Source: DATFLS01 sp964413425 (GTDB taxonomy: Bacteria; Fidelibacterota; JAANXI01). Taken from it: a stretch of 64,000 bases of DNA. Position 1 is the first letter of the stretch, and every line of letters starts with the position of its first letter. The position numbers and the translations under genes are program-made. Shown here piece after piece: positions 7,301 through 15,039 of the stretch. The notes below the pieces were generated by a model. It was not told the DNA's origin. It saw only the letters and a list, made by a program, of their open reading frames with translations, and did not search any database. The stretch covers positions 49,554 to 113,553 of the forward strand of contig CAYPST010000002.1 in NCBI GenBank assembly GCA_964413425.1. Reading direction: 5' to 3'.

Positions 7301-10003
7301 CTGCTGTAAGATTTGCTCCAGACGATCCCGTTTTCGATGGGTGGATTCGGATATAATAGAGTCCGCAAGGGACAGGCGTTCCCGAAACCGGGTGGTGAAT
7401 GTCTCCAGGCGTTCCGGCAAATAGGATCGCATCAATTCCGATTTGGGTACTTCATCACCTTCCTTGAGAAATTGGCTCCGGCCTTTTTCAAAATGTTTTT
7501 CGCAAAGACCCTCAATCCGGTGAGTGATGTTTTCCCATTGATCGGGTGCATCCTCGAGATAGGCTGACAGAACCGATGAGGATGATTCCGATTGTATCGG
7601 CAACGCTTTCCGGGTATAATTCGCGGCTTCGTCAGCGATGATCCGATTCAATTCGATTAAGACCCGGCGTGTTTTCCGGGCAAGCACCTTCGGACCGTCG
7701 GTCCCTCCCAGCGTCAGCCGGAACGTTTTTCTCCCAAGTTCATACCCCCGGGCCGTGCGCGCAAACGTGGTGAGCGGAACCAAACCGATCCCCCGGGCCG
7801 CAAGTCCGGATGCCAGCCAGTCGAGCGAAATCCCTGCCGGTAAGTCCTGAATAATCAACTGCGGATACATGGCCCCGGCCGGCCGGGTGATATTTATGTG
7901 ATAGGGATTGCGTTCTTCCGGCAGGTCATGAAGGGCTCGTTCCAGGGCATCCATGCGGGCCAGGAACACCTGGTTGCGTGCCTGCCAGAATTCCCGAACC
8001 GCCTGCGAATGATTGCGATAAAAGAGATACGCAACGAATGTTGCCATAGAATTTAATTGAATGGTGGTATTGGCCTTTTGAAAAGCGGCCAGTATTCCGG
8101 GATGGAGAATCTCAACCACAGCCATCCGGGCTCCGGCGAAACAATCTGTTTTGGAGAGCGATTGCACCGTAATGAGATATTGCGCCTGATCCCGGCGTAA
8201 ATACCCGCCCCGGATAAGATCGTTGACAATCTGTCGCAGCGATTTCGGCCCGGTAAGATTTTCACTGGGTGAAACATTTTGATACGCCAGGTCATCGATG
8301 ACAAACACTTCATGTCGCAGCAACCAGAGCAGCAATCTGGTCAGTTCTTTTTCGTCGAACACCTGTCCACTGGCATTATGCGGATTGTTTAACGCGACCG
8401 CGCCCCGGTGACCCCACGCCGGATCCACGGCCAGTTTTTGCCGAACGGCCTCAATAACCGCGTCAACGTCTAAGGAAAGATTCTCCCCCAGGGAGACAGG
8501 CGTGATTTCAGGAAAGCAGTGATGATAGGTCCAGCTGAGGTCCAGCACGATAACCTCCCGAATACCGCAATGAAAACCCAGCAAGCTGAGGGCTGTTCGG
8601 GCCGAACCACTGACGACTTCACATTTGTCAGGCGCATACTCAGGATGATGGTGCAAAAAAGCTGAAAGAAACGCCTGTGCCAGATCCTGCATCCAGGATG
8701 GAGAATGGAGATTTTCAAAAAAGGCTTGTATCAGTTCAGATCGGGATAAACCTGTAAACGGATCCGGGGCGCCGGACTGGCTCCCCGCAACTTTCGTGGT
8801 GTGTTTATAAAGACGCGCACTAGTCTGTACCAAACGCTCGGTAAACGACACACCGGGAGTGGACCGCTGTGTAAGTAAACGGCCGATGCGTTTGGCGATC
8901 TCCGATCCCGGCGAATATTGCGTCTCCTGCTGTTCCAACCGGAGATTCTGATCAAACTGATCACCATTCCCGGGAGAGAATTTCGAGGAGTCAATATCCG
9001 TCTCATCAGACTGAAATTTCTGCTCCAGCATGAACGCCAATAATTCCACTTCAGCGGCAGAGGGAGACCCTTTCAGCTGAAAATGAATCGTCTCGAACAC
9101 TTCGACATAATCTGCATTTCCGGCAACGGTAGTGACGGCACTTTCAGCCAGACGAGGGTCCATAGCGGCCGGCGAAACAAACCGCAGCACACGGTTGAGC
9201 AACCCGGCTTCTCGGGCCATTGACAGGTGGTTCGGAGCGTTATTTACTTCGATGAAAAAAAGCGGTTTTTCACGACTCAGGCGGCGGAGACTCCGCCGGA
9301 GTTTCTCGCTGGGCACTTCCCCGAGCAGGAGAAAATGGGGCTGCTCCGGATTCCGGTTGATCCGGTCTTCGATCTCTGTTAGCGCATTCTTCTCTTCTGC
9401 TGCTAACGGAATAAAATGTACATCTTCATAATGGTGCAGGAGGTGGTCAGGAATAGTCTGGTGATACAGCAGGATGAAACCAGGCAGGTGAACAAGATGG
9501 CGGTTCAGTGCGAGAAAGAGTACCCGGAGACTTTCAGAGATACCACCACTGGCGAACACTAATTCTCGACGCCCCGAATCCATACCCAGATCATATTCGA
9601 GCGGCTCCTGCTGAATCTCTTCGAACCATGTTTGCATCAGCCGGGCCAGAGCATTCGGTGATTTGCTCGAAAAGCCGCCCCGGGGCATATATTGCACACT
9701 ATTCTCAATCGCCCGGCTGATCACTCTGAGGGCTGCATACTGGCGTTCTTCCCACATGGATTCACGGAGCCATTCATCCGTATTCGAAACTGGATCCCCG
9801 GCGGGCGGAGACGGCAGATCCAGTACCAGCTGCTTATACCGGGCGATAAGGTGCGGATCCCACACCGGATGCCCGATATGAAAGTTCACCCGATCTTCCG
9901 GCGGCATGGCGGACGCAGCCGTTGCCTCGCTGATTTCGGAGACCTTGGCAGCTTTGAGTGGGCGCAGCTGAAAAAAGCGCAGGGTATCTCGAGAATTGGT
10001 CAT
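4361..10003 (-). CDS. Giant PLP aminotransferase / PEP-carboxylase-like fusion protein (1880 aa)
   Basis: Three regions can be read. Residues about 40-330 resemble a fold-type I aminotransferase (FASGGISESLRVLFLAL at about 150) but lack the PLP lysine. Residues about 430-790 are a complete class I/II aminotransferase: NNPHNASG (539-546), DDLAY (570-574), Schiff-base Lys618 in SLSKTDCFAGAR and the carboxylate-binding Arg762 in FRLTLGG. Residues about 870-1880 follow the order of bacterial PEP carboxylase: VHPTQ at 924-928 (cf. AHPTE), FWGDWDGSTRPSG near 1011 (cf. GGDRDGNP), SIVPLFEGVD near 1271, GSDLSQQ near 1321, SLLRAIGHSR near 1566. The catalytic loops equivalent to SDSAKDAG and GRGGSIGRGG are not conserved, so carboxylase activity is doubtful. 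No signal peptide; cytoplasmic. Possible link between PEP/oxaloacetate and aspartate metabolism (inference). Lies 135 bp downstream of the SPFH gene on the same strand. Confidence 0.75.
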   Translation of the reverse strand: MTNSRDTLRFFQLRPLKAAKVSEISEATAASAMPPEDRVNFHIGHPVWDPHLIARYKQLVLDLPSPPAGDPVSNTDEWLRESMWEERQYAALRVISRAIENSVQYMPRGGFSSKSPNALARLMQTWFEEIQQEPLEYDLGMDSGRRELVFASGGISESLRVLFLALNRHLVHLPGFILLYHQTIPDHLLHHYEDVHFIPLAAEEKNALTEIEDRINRNPEQPHFLLLGEVPSEKLRRSLRRLSREKPLFFIEVNNAPNHLSMAREAGLLNRVLRFVSPAAMDPRLAESAVTTVAGNADYVEVFETIHFQLKGSPSAAEVELLAFMLEQKFQSDETDIDSSKFSPGNGDQFDQNLRLEQQETQYSPGSEIAKRIGRLLTQRSTPGVSFTERLVQTSARLYKHTTKVAGSQSGAPDPFTGLSRSELIQAFFENLHSPSWMQDLAQAFLSAFLHHHPEYAPDKCEVVSGSARTALSLLGFHCGIREVIVLDLSWTYHHCFPEITPVSLGENLSLDVDAVIEAVRQKLAVDPAWGHRGAVALNNPHNASGQVFDEKELTRLLLWLLRHEVFVIDDLAYQNVSPSENLTGPKSLRQIVNDLIRGGYLRRDQAQYLITVQSLSKTDCFAGARMAVVEILHPGILAAFQKANTTIQLNSMATFVAYLFYRNHSQAVREFWQARNQVFLARMDALERALHDLPEERNPYHINITRPAGAMYPQLIIQDLPAGISLDWLASGLAARGIGLVPLTTFARTARGYELGRKTFRLTLGGTDGPKVLARKTRRVLIELNRIIADEAANYTRKALPIQSESSSSVLSAYLEDAPDQWENITHRIEGLCEKHFEKGRSQFLKEGDEVPKSELMRSYLPERLETFTTRFRERLSLADSIISESTHRKRDRLEQILQQEFYKESLEARDSQFRHRLFDRTVHPTQMYSLQVDVLVNQIIAALLHHRDVSRQLVEEAAQALVKEYFGLNVPIQSVEETDELRTDLGAMIETEECTLRRAGLHSPRLLSFWGDWDGSTRPSGQGHRLVAAALTGNVSNLAEILQLLLQRDGGVSVDGDLLEEIRRLDVKKQKFWDLLNKITSLTNQLEKRYQQVLPFNFRPGKLRRLGMRLHLARDPMRALWQHNDRLERKMVKLRRQRRENLAYYFSLNKRLRKTLYANRDAILRNLDHPEIVLQAGLYRSLLKRFVLTPRIHQKMILAQDQFPIDTTVYNIMEINELAGKYGNPGMVMALQVSMSDEPEAFIALDRKLRSRREELLRKNRELLLPAVSIVPLFEGVDTVHNLEQYLEKVWEYAVHSRHLDQQPKDRFREMICELFVAGSDLSQQVSQSTGAAHYREAKHRAIRWLAKRGLVEDVRIKFGSGEPMQRQGGYYDRFSGEAVITGSKLATQRLSQNLDSASRKSAEFARSPLRGVWASGEFRTFQSNIFEHLRRLSAEERAKLFHHVAESQQSYERELARAAEPLLATRLRFEERGLQELEMLTLGQHDTLYHEFLDLVTSNFRQILYGREEDVVGIHVISYFIARSTPPLRDRPVVRPSSGAGEKRGQQIVERIAQTLPLSRHGSLLRAIGHSRSQTMIMGVNQLTTGLFRALREFAESRSSVGGGNTVISERILPHLPVHDILHTLRIYHDMTLHYVHRMEQMFPAGNSAFYGLQEDTDSIPDFIPLFQRELLRRQGLTPTDFFTGDSINPRLLPALRPDIAILLQPDVFNTTPEVLYAETGDNLDGDWRREIELLMRLPEQIRAWRTKIWNLIEEPIRQQVESFVKLAMAIHALSAGTGTDQLPFSTDPARAVRLGTQVAESLREVGDDSMRQFLSAVVQYLTQIPETMSDVPIDVIRALRDVERIVKIEEQALGEKDQALFRYYLLQIARLAGENG

Positions 10004-10138
10004 AACTTCAAGTAGGATGATTCTGCTTTTCGGGTGAATCCACTATCGTCGTGGCTACTCCGTAACATTTGAGAAATCCTGATTCACATCGATGACAATG
10101 GTCCGAATGAATGAGTATATTGCGAGTGTGAAGGATTC

Positions 10139-11119
10139 TTATGAGTTCTGCTTGTTTTCCGCCTGGATATTATCCGCCGCTTTGCTGACGTTCCGGAGTA
10201 GTTTCTGCAACATCTGAAGGATCGGGGAATTCTCATTCAAATCGCTGCCGGATAAGGACACTACCGTCCGGGCGTTCTTTAAACTCTGGCTGGCTTCAGC
10301 GAGCCGGGCTACCTGCGGATTCAGCACCAGTAACTCCGGATTCTTCCGCAGCATGTCTATTTCTTCGCGATCCACATCCAGCTGCATTCGACGACGCTCC
10401 AGTTCCTCGGACGTCCGCTGCCTGGCCAGAGCCGCTTCCCGTTCCTCCTCCGTCTCCTGCAATTCCAGGCGCTTCACCTCCAGATTGTGCTCGGAAATCG
10501 CAATCTCTTCGTCCGCTTCCACCCGGGCACGGGATGCAGACACGCGAGCCCGCTGGTTGATCTGTTCGGTCTGCTCCAGAATTCGGGCCGATTCCCGCTT
10601 CCGCATGGCATTGGCAATCTCCTCATCCATCGGCTCAATCGATTGGACATTAATCGAGATAATTTCCAGACCGAGCTGCTCCACCTCCGACCCAATCTGA
10701 TCCTGAAGATAGGTCGAGATCTGCTCGGTGGTGAGTTCTTCCATTTCATATTTTTCAGCATACCGTCTGACCAGCGATTGCACCATCAGCTTCAATTCAT
10801 CAAGCGCTTTGTCCACGGCGTCCTCCTGCCATCCTCCCGCCCGGATCAGCCGCTGTAAATGGGTGGGAGACGCAGCAACCGAAACATCCATCCGGACCAT
10901 CGCCCCGAGCTTTCCCTGGGCTTCCACAGTAATTTCCAGGATCGACGAATGCACGTGCGCAGGGATGGAAAGACTGAAGTGACGCGGGTAAAACCGGGCC
11001 TTCCGAGATTTCACCATACCACGTGATTCATATAAAATGATTCGATCTGGATGGCGAATTCTATACTCAAATAGAATCACAGCTGCCAGCACAACAAGAA
11101 TGGCGATTATCCACCACAT
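10139..11119 (-). CDS. SPFH/band 7 domain membrane protein
   Basis: A 326-residue stomatin/prohibitin-like protein. One N-terminal membrane anchor (residues about 2-18, WWIIAILVVLAAVILFEY) is followed by an SPFH domain (about 25-190) and a long charged coiled coil (about 195-265, rich in EEEREAALARQR-type heptads). The C-terminal tail (about 270-326) is polar. Members usually form membrane-bound oligomeric scaffolds; the function here is unknown. It does not show the extended domain order of FloT-type flotillins. It is transcribed towards the fusion gene 135 bp away, so co-transcription is possible but not shown. Confidence 0.8.
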   Translation of the reverse strand: MWWIIAILVVLAAVILFEYRIRHPDRIILYESRGMVKSRKARFYPRHFSLSIPAHVHSSILEITVEAQGKLGAMVRMDVSVAASPTHLQRLIRAGGWQEDAVDKALDELKLMVQSLVRRYAEKYEMEELTTEQISTYLQDQIGSEVEQLGLEIISINVQSIEPMDEEIANAMRKRESARILEQTEQINQRARVSASRARVEADEEIAISEHNLEVKRLELQETEEEREAALARQRTSEELERRRMQLDVDREEIDMLRKNPELLVLNPQVARLAEASQSLKNARTVVSLSGSDLNENSPILQMLQKLLRNVSKAADNIQAENKQNS

Positions 11120-11206
11120 GGAATCTCCTCCGGATTACCTCAAGATTACCTTACAATAGTCAAATGCATCTTTCAAATATAATATAATTATACCCGTGAT
11201 TGTTGA

Positions 11207-11435
11207 ATTAATTTCATGCCTATTAACTTTGGTGAGGCGGCTGTTCCGGGCAGGGAGCAGGGGCGGTCATGCCTCTCCTTGCGTGCCATAGGCATCCCTG
11301 CCCGGAAAGGAGAGGGACCGAGGGATGAGGTTGTTGTCTCCCGGCACCAACTCCTCTCTCAGTTCCCCATCCCGCAGGACTGTTCTGCCGGGTGCCTTAC
11401 CCACAGACTGAGTAAACTTAATAGTCATAATTAAT
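11207..11435. mobile_element. MITE-like element, copy A
   Basis: A 229-bp non-coding element with imperfect terminal inverted repeats: left ATTAATTTCATGCCTATTAA at 11207, right CTGAGTAAACTTAATAGTCA running to 11435. The same ends occur at 40658/40846 and 57629/57742. The interior has a perfect 13-nt inverted repeat (11244-11256 with 11295-11307, TTCCGGGCAGGGA). No transposase ORF. The rest of this gap (11120-11784) shows only the PII-gene terminator. Confidence 0.6.
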
Positions 11436-11668
11436 TTTTCCGGGCATCTGTCAACCAGTCTCAGATTTTCTTTTCTTTAAATCGTTTACACACCAGCCAG
11501 TACATTTACTTACAATTCATAAGCAAATTACAGACTAGGATTGTAGTAAAACTATCTGACCGAGACAAGGAATTTTGTTGTCCATTTCAACTCATCCGTC
11601 GCGGGCTCGCCTGCCGATTTATATAAACCGCCAGTTTGCAGCAGCACCTGCGCGATTCCTGATCTGGC

Positions 11669-11700
11669 AAAAAAGCCCCCCGGGTTTAACGAGGGGCTTT
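11669..11700 (-). terminator. Rho-independent terminator of the PII gene
   Basis: On the minus strand: AAAGCCCC, loop, GGGG(GG)CTTT, then a run of six T. It lies about 85 bp past the stop of the PII gene and would end the porin-amt-PII transcript. Confidence 0.8.
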
Positions 11701-11784
11701 GCAGGGAGCAAGACCAGAAGAATATATCCTGGCCCGATTTGTTATTCGAGGCACCGTATAGTAAAACATACCATTTCTTCTACG

Positions 11785-12126
11785 CTATTCGATTGCCGCC
11801 TCTCCGGATTCTCCGGTTCGGATCCGAACAGCATCCAGCATCTCCGATATGAATATCTTGCCATCTCCAACGCTGCCTGTAGAGGCGGTTTCAACGATCG
11901 TTTCCACGATGTTCTGATATTTCTCATCCGTGGTGACTATTTCAATTTTCACCTTCGGCAGAAAATCGATCTGATATTCACTGCCGCGATAGATCTCGGT
12001 TTGTCCTTTTTGCCGTCCGAATCCCTTGACTTCAGTGATAGTCATTCCATGGATGCCAATGGCTTCCAGTGCTTCCTGCACTTCATCCAATTTAAATGGC
12101 TTGATGATCGCGTCTATTTTCTTCAT
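11785..12126 (-). CDS. glnK: PII nitrogen regulatory protein
   Basis: A 113-residue PII signal-transduction protein (GlnB/GlnK) that senses 2-oxoglutarate, ATP and ADP and controls partners such as Amt. It starts MKKIDAIIKPFKLDEV. The T-loop (GQTEIYRGSEYQIDFLPK) has Tyr46 and Tyr51 at the standard positions, so uridylylation is possible. The C-terminal STGSVGDGKIF signature is intact. A strong AGGAGAG site precedes the ATG. It lies 72 bp downstream of the amt gene, the usual glnK-amtB pairing in reversed order, which favours GlnK over GlnB. A terminator follows. Confidence 0.93.
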   Translation of the reverse strand: MKKIDAIIKPFKLDEVQEALEAIGIHGMTITEVKGFGRQKGQTEIYRGSEYQIDFLPKVKIEIVTTDEKYQNIVETIVETASTGSVGDGKIFISEMLDAVRIRTGESGEAAIE

Positions 12127-12198
12127 GCATTTCTCTCCTGAGTTCTATTGTCACCAGTTCATTCGGTTCATGATGATTCTTATGCCAGCTCCAAATGT

Positions 12199-13518
12199 TT
12201 ATTCCTGGATCAACTGGAAATCCGGATACGCTTCAATGCCATGCTCACCCACATCCAGTCCATCCAGTTCCTCTTCAGGCGACACCCGCAGACCAACGGT
12301 AGCCTTAATACCCTGAAAAAGCAAGAAAGCAGTACCGAACACCCAGATGAACGCAACAACAATTCCCAGGAGCTGCACACCGATGATCTTGAAGGATGTC
12401 CCGCCGATATTAAACAATCCTGCTGCCAGTGTGCCCCAGGCACCACACACCCCGTGAACCGAGATCGCACCGACCGGGTCATCGATGTTGAGTACATGAT
12501 CAATAAACACAATAGAAAGGACAACAAGAACACCGGCAATTAACCCAATCACTATAGTACTGAACGGAGCCACGTTGGCACAGCCCGCAGTAATACCCAC
12601 CAGCCCTGCCAGTGCTCCGTTCAGCGAGAGGGTGGGATCGGGTTTTTTAAACCGAATCCAGGCGGTGATCATGGCCCCGACACCTCCTGCCGCAGCTGCC
12701 AGGGTGGTATTCGCAGCGATGAGCGCAATATCGGTGGACGCCGCCGTGGTGCTCCCGGCATTAAAACCATACCAGCCAAACCAGAGGATAAACACTCCGA
12801 GCGCTCCCAACCCGATATTATGCCCGGGAATGGGACGCACTCTTCCTTTCACATATTTCCCCAGTCTGGGCCCGATGACAATCGCACCTGCCAGCGCTGC
12901 CCATCCCCCCACGGAATGAACCACTGTAGAACCGGCAAAATCAATAAATCCCAGGGATTCGAGCCAGCCACCACCATTGAATAATCCACCCCAGGCCCAG
13001 GAACCAAATATCGGGTAGATAATTCCCGAAATACCCGCAGAGTATATGAGATACCCGAGGAATTTGGTCCGTTCTGCCATGGCGCCGGAGACTATAGTGG
13101 CGGCTGTTGCGGCAAAGACCACCTGGAACATCCAGAATGCCAGAGTCCAGGAGTCCTGTGTACCGGCATAGTCACTCAGGAAGAAGCCGGTCCTGCCGAA
13201 CAACCCGGCCGTAGATACGCCGAACATCAGCCCGAACCCGATTGCCCAGTACATGAGGACCCCGACAGACATATCCATTAAGTTTTTCATAATGATGTTG
13301 ACGGTGTTCTTCGCCCGGGTAAATCCCGCTTCAACCATGGCAAAACCCGCCTGCATAAAAAACACCAGAAAAGCAGCAACCATGGTCCAGACATAATCTG
13401 TGTGCACCTGCACCTCCGCTGCCGAGGCTGCCTCCTGCGCTGAGAGCGGAATGGCGGCAATGAAAGTACATACACATACAAACAACACACCCGAAATTGT
13501 TTTCAGTGGGTTTTTCAA
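12199..13518 (-). CDS. amtB: Ammonium transporter (Amt/MEP/Rh family)
   Basis: Inner-membrane trimeric ammonium channel, 439 residues, with a cleavable signal peptide (residues about 1-27, ending in IPLSAQE) and about 11 membrane segments. Seen: FFMQAGFAMVEAGFTRAKN, the first pore histidine in TVVHSVGGWAALAG, HNIGLGALGVFILWFGWYGFN, and the second pore histidine in AISVHGVCGAWG. The start is TTG at 13518 with a textbook AGAGGAGG site 6 nt upstream; no better start is near the signal peptide. It lies between a beta-barrel gene (93 bp upstream, with a CAGAGGA/TCCTCTG hairpin between) and the PII gene, so the three probably form a nitrogen-regulated operon. Confidence 0.95.
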   Translation of the reverse strand: MKNPLKTISGVLFVCVCTFIAAIPLSAQEAASAAEVQVHTDYVWTMVAAFLVFFMQAGFAMVEAGFTRAKNTVNIIMKNLMDMSVGVLMYWAIGFGLMFGVSTAGLFGRTGFFLSDYAGTQDSWTLAFWMFQVVFAATAATIVSGAMAERTKFLGYLIYSAGISGIIYPIFGSWAWGGLFNGGGWLESLGFIDFAGSTVVHSVGGWAALAGAIVIGPRLGKYVKGRVRPIPGHNIGLGALGVFILWFGWYGFNAGSTTAASTDIALIAANTTLAAAAGGVGAMITAWIRFKKPDPTLSLNGALAGLVGITAGCANVAPFSTIVIGLIAGVLVVLSIVFIDHVLNIDDPVGAISVHGVCGAWGTLAAGLFNIGGTSFKIIGVQLLGIVVAFIWVFGTAFLLFQGIKATVGLRVSPEEELDGLDVGEHGIEAYPDFQLIQE

Positions 13519-13611
13519 TTTAAACCTCCTCTGACTGTTTATTTGCTTTCGAGAAATAGTCGCTATGCTCTTTCCAGAGGAACCTTCCTCCTCTGTCCAG
13601 GTAAGACCGTG

Positions 13612-14340
13612 TCAAAAATTTACCCCAAACACCAACCAGGAGATCCTGGCTTCAGGATTGAGAATATAGGAAGCCATATATGAGCCCTTCGTGACGTTCA
13701 ATGCCATACTGACCGCATTGAAGCCCGTATCCTCGGACGACACGTAGATCGCATTACCTGCGCCAATTGTAATGTCTGCACTCAGATTTTCCTCCGAGAA
13801 TATCAGATAAGTGCCTTCCAGATAAACGGAATTCTCCGGATCGCCCAGAAAATTCACTGCGGCCGTTGCTGTCAATGGGCCAGCTCCCACTGAGCCGGCA
13901 ATCTCCAGAATATGACTGCCATCCTCGGAATTGAAGTTGAAGACATCTGAACCAGGGGCTCCTGCCTCCACCGGGAAATAGTAGTCAGTCAGCGTGACTC
14001 CCACAAGATCTCCGGAATACGAGACATAAAGATCATGCTCATTTGCCCCTGCAGACGTAACGGCCCAGGAAGACCAGGCACCTGCCTCAAACCCACCGGA
14101 GGAGTACGAGATGTATGGCTGGATACTGACAGAATTACCAAAATCCGTCCCCCGCCAGATATATCGACTGACAACATCTGACCCTAGGTCGAGCTGAGCA
14201 TGCAGAGGAGTGAAACTCATTATCGCAGAGAACAACAGGAGTTCGAGCTTTGTCTTCCGGGTAAAGGCTCCTTTCGATTTATATATTGAATCACTCTTGA
14301 CTGATGAAAGTAAATGAAACAACTCATGGATTGCTCCCAT
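13612..14340 (-). CDS. Putative outer-membrane beta-barrel protein (TorF/Gcw_chp-like)
   Basis: A 242-residue exported protein. A 28-residue polar N-terminus precedes a signal peptide (LELLLFSAIMSFTPLHAQ), and the mature part opens LDLGSDVVSRYIWRGTDFG, the opening typical of TorF/Gcw_chp putative porins. Alternating beta-strand patterns follow to the C-terminal aromatic WLVFGVNF, a usual barrel end. The ATG at 14340 has an AAAGGAC site; an internal start near the signal peptide is possible. Its place upstream of amt suggests a role in passage of ammonium or small nitrogen compounds across the outer membrane (inference). Confidence 0.7.
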   Translation of the reverse strand: MGAIHELFHLLSSVKSDSIYKSKGAFTRKTKLELLLFSAIMSFTPLHAQLDLGSDVVSRYIWRGTDFGNSVSIQPYISYSSGGFEAGAWSSWAVTSAGANEHDLYVSYSGDLVGVTLTDYYFPVEAGAPGSDVFNFNSEDGSHILEIAGSVGAGPLTATAAVNFLGDPENSVYLEGTYLIFSEENLSADITIGAGNAIYVSSEDTGFNAVSMALNVTKGSYMASYILNPEARISWLVFGVNF

Positions 14341-14415
14341 TTGTAGTCCTTTCTATTCCTGCAGCAATTTCCAGGATGGATGTCTTACTGTTCTCGTTTT
14401 CTTGATCTGACCATA

Positions 14416-14547
14416 TTATGATGAACTATTTAACCGGCGGCCCGAAACAACAGAATATTCGGATATGCGGCTGGCGCCCAGTCCAATCGTGAACGCATAG
14501 GACATTTTCAAGCACTCCCGGATTCTCCTGCAATTGGTACCTGCCAT
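14416..14547 (-). CDS. Small ORF (43 aa) upstream of the porin-amt-PII genes, unrecognised
   Basis: ATG at 14547 preceded by AAAGGAGGGGATC, a near-perfect Shine-Dalgarno at good spacing, then 43 codons to TAA at 14416. The peptide begins MAGTNCRRIRECLKMSYAF, has two cysteines and no membrane segment. It could be a leader peptide or small protein of the nitrogen operon, or a chance frame. Support is the ribosome site only. Confidence 0.3.
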   Translation of the reverse strand: MAGTNCRRIRECLKMSYAFTIGLGASRISEYSVVSGRRLNSSS

Positions 14548-15039
14548 GATCCCCTCCTTTCCCGTCAGATTGGTATTCTCTAGAATTGAACAAATGCATT
14601 ATTTATCCCACCCGATACATTCATTTTTATAATTAAGTGCTAAATATAAATATATATATCCACTATGCAAACGTTTTATTTGTTATTTGAATGATATTAT
14701 GAAGTATTTCAACAGAAATAATCATTTTTCTCCGAATCTCTGAACATGTGTTGATAGTGAAGACAGAATTGACCACAGCAATACGCTGCAATTCCACTGA
14801 GGGAAAGCAAACCGGTGGGCTGCATTACGCAGGAATGGAGAGAGGTTTGATGTGATGGCATGAAAAAAGGATCATAACGTAGAAATGGAAAGCATTCGCA
14901 ATCGATTGATTTGTCTGGTTTGGTATCTTCGGAGAGAATTACTCAGGTGGACCTGGAATAAAGCACCTCAGTAACGATGTCCTATTAGGGTGAGGCAGGA
15001 GATGAGCCGAATTTTAGACGGGGAAGATAGATTAAAAAT
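14548..15039. other. Gene-free stretch between small ORF and HDAC-family gene
   Basis: AT-rich in its first third (14580-14720), as expected of a promoter region for the leftward nitrogen operon. I checked for a sigma-54 (GG-N10-GC) site and found none with correct spacing. No repeat or coding frame seen. Confidence 0.4.

Noticed and set aside
14520..14580. TGGCAGGTACCAATTGCA as a sigma-54 promoter for the nitrogen operon
   Set aside because: The GG to GC spacing is 12 instead of 10, and the stretch overlaps a small ORF.
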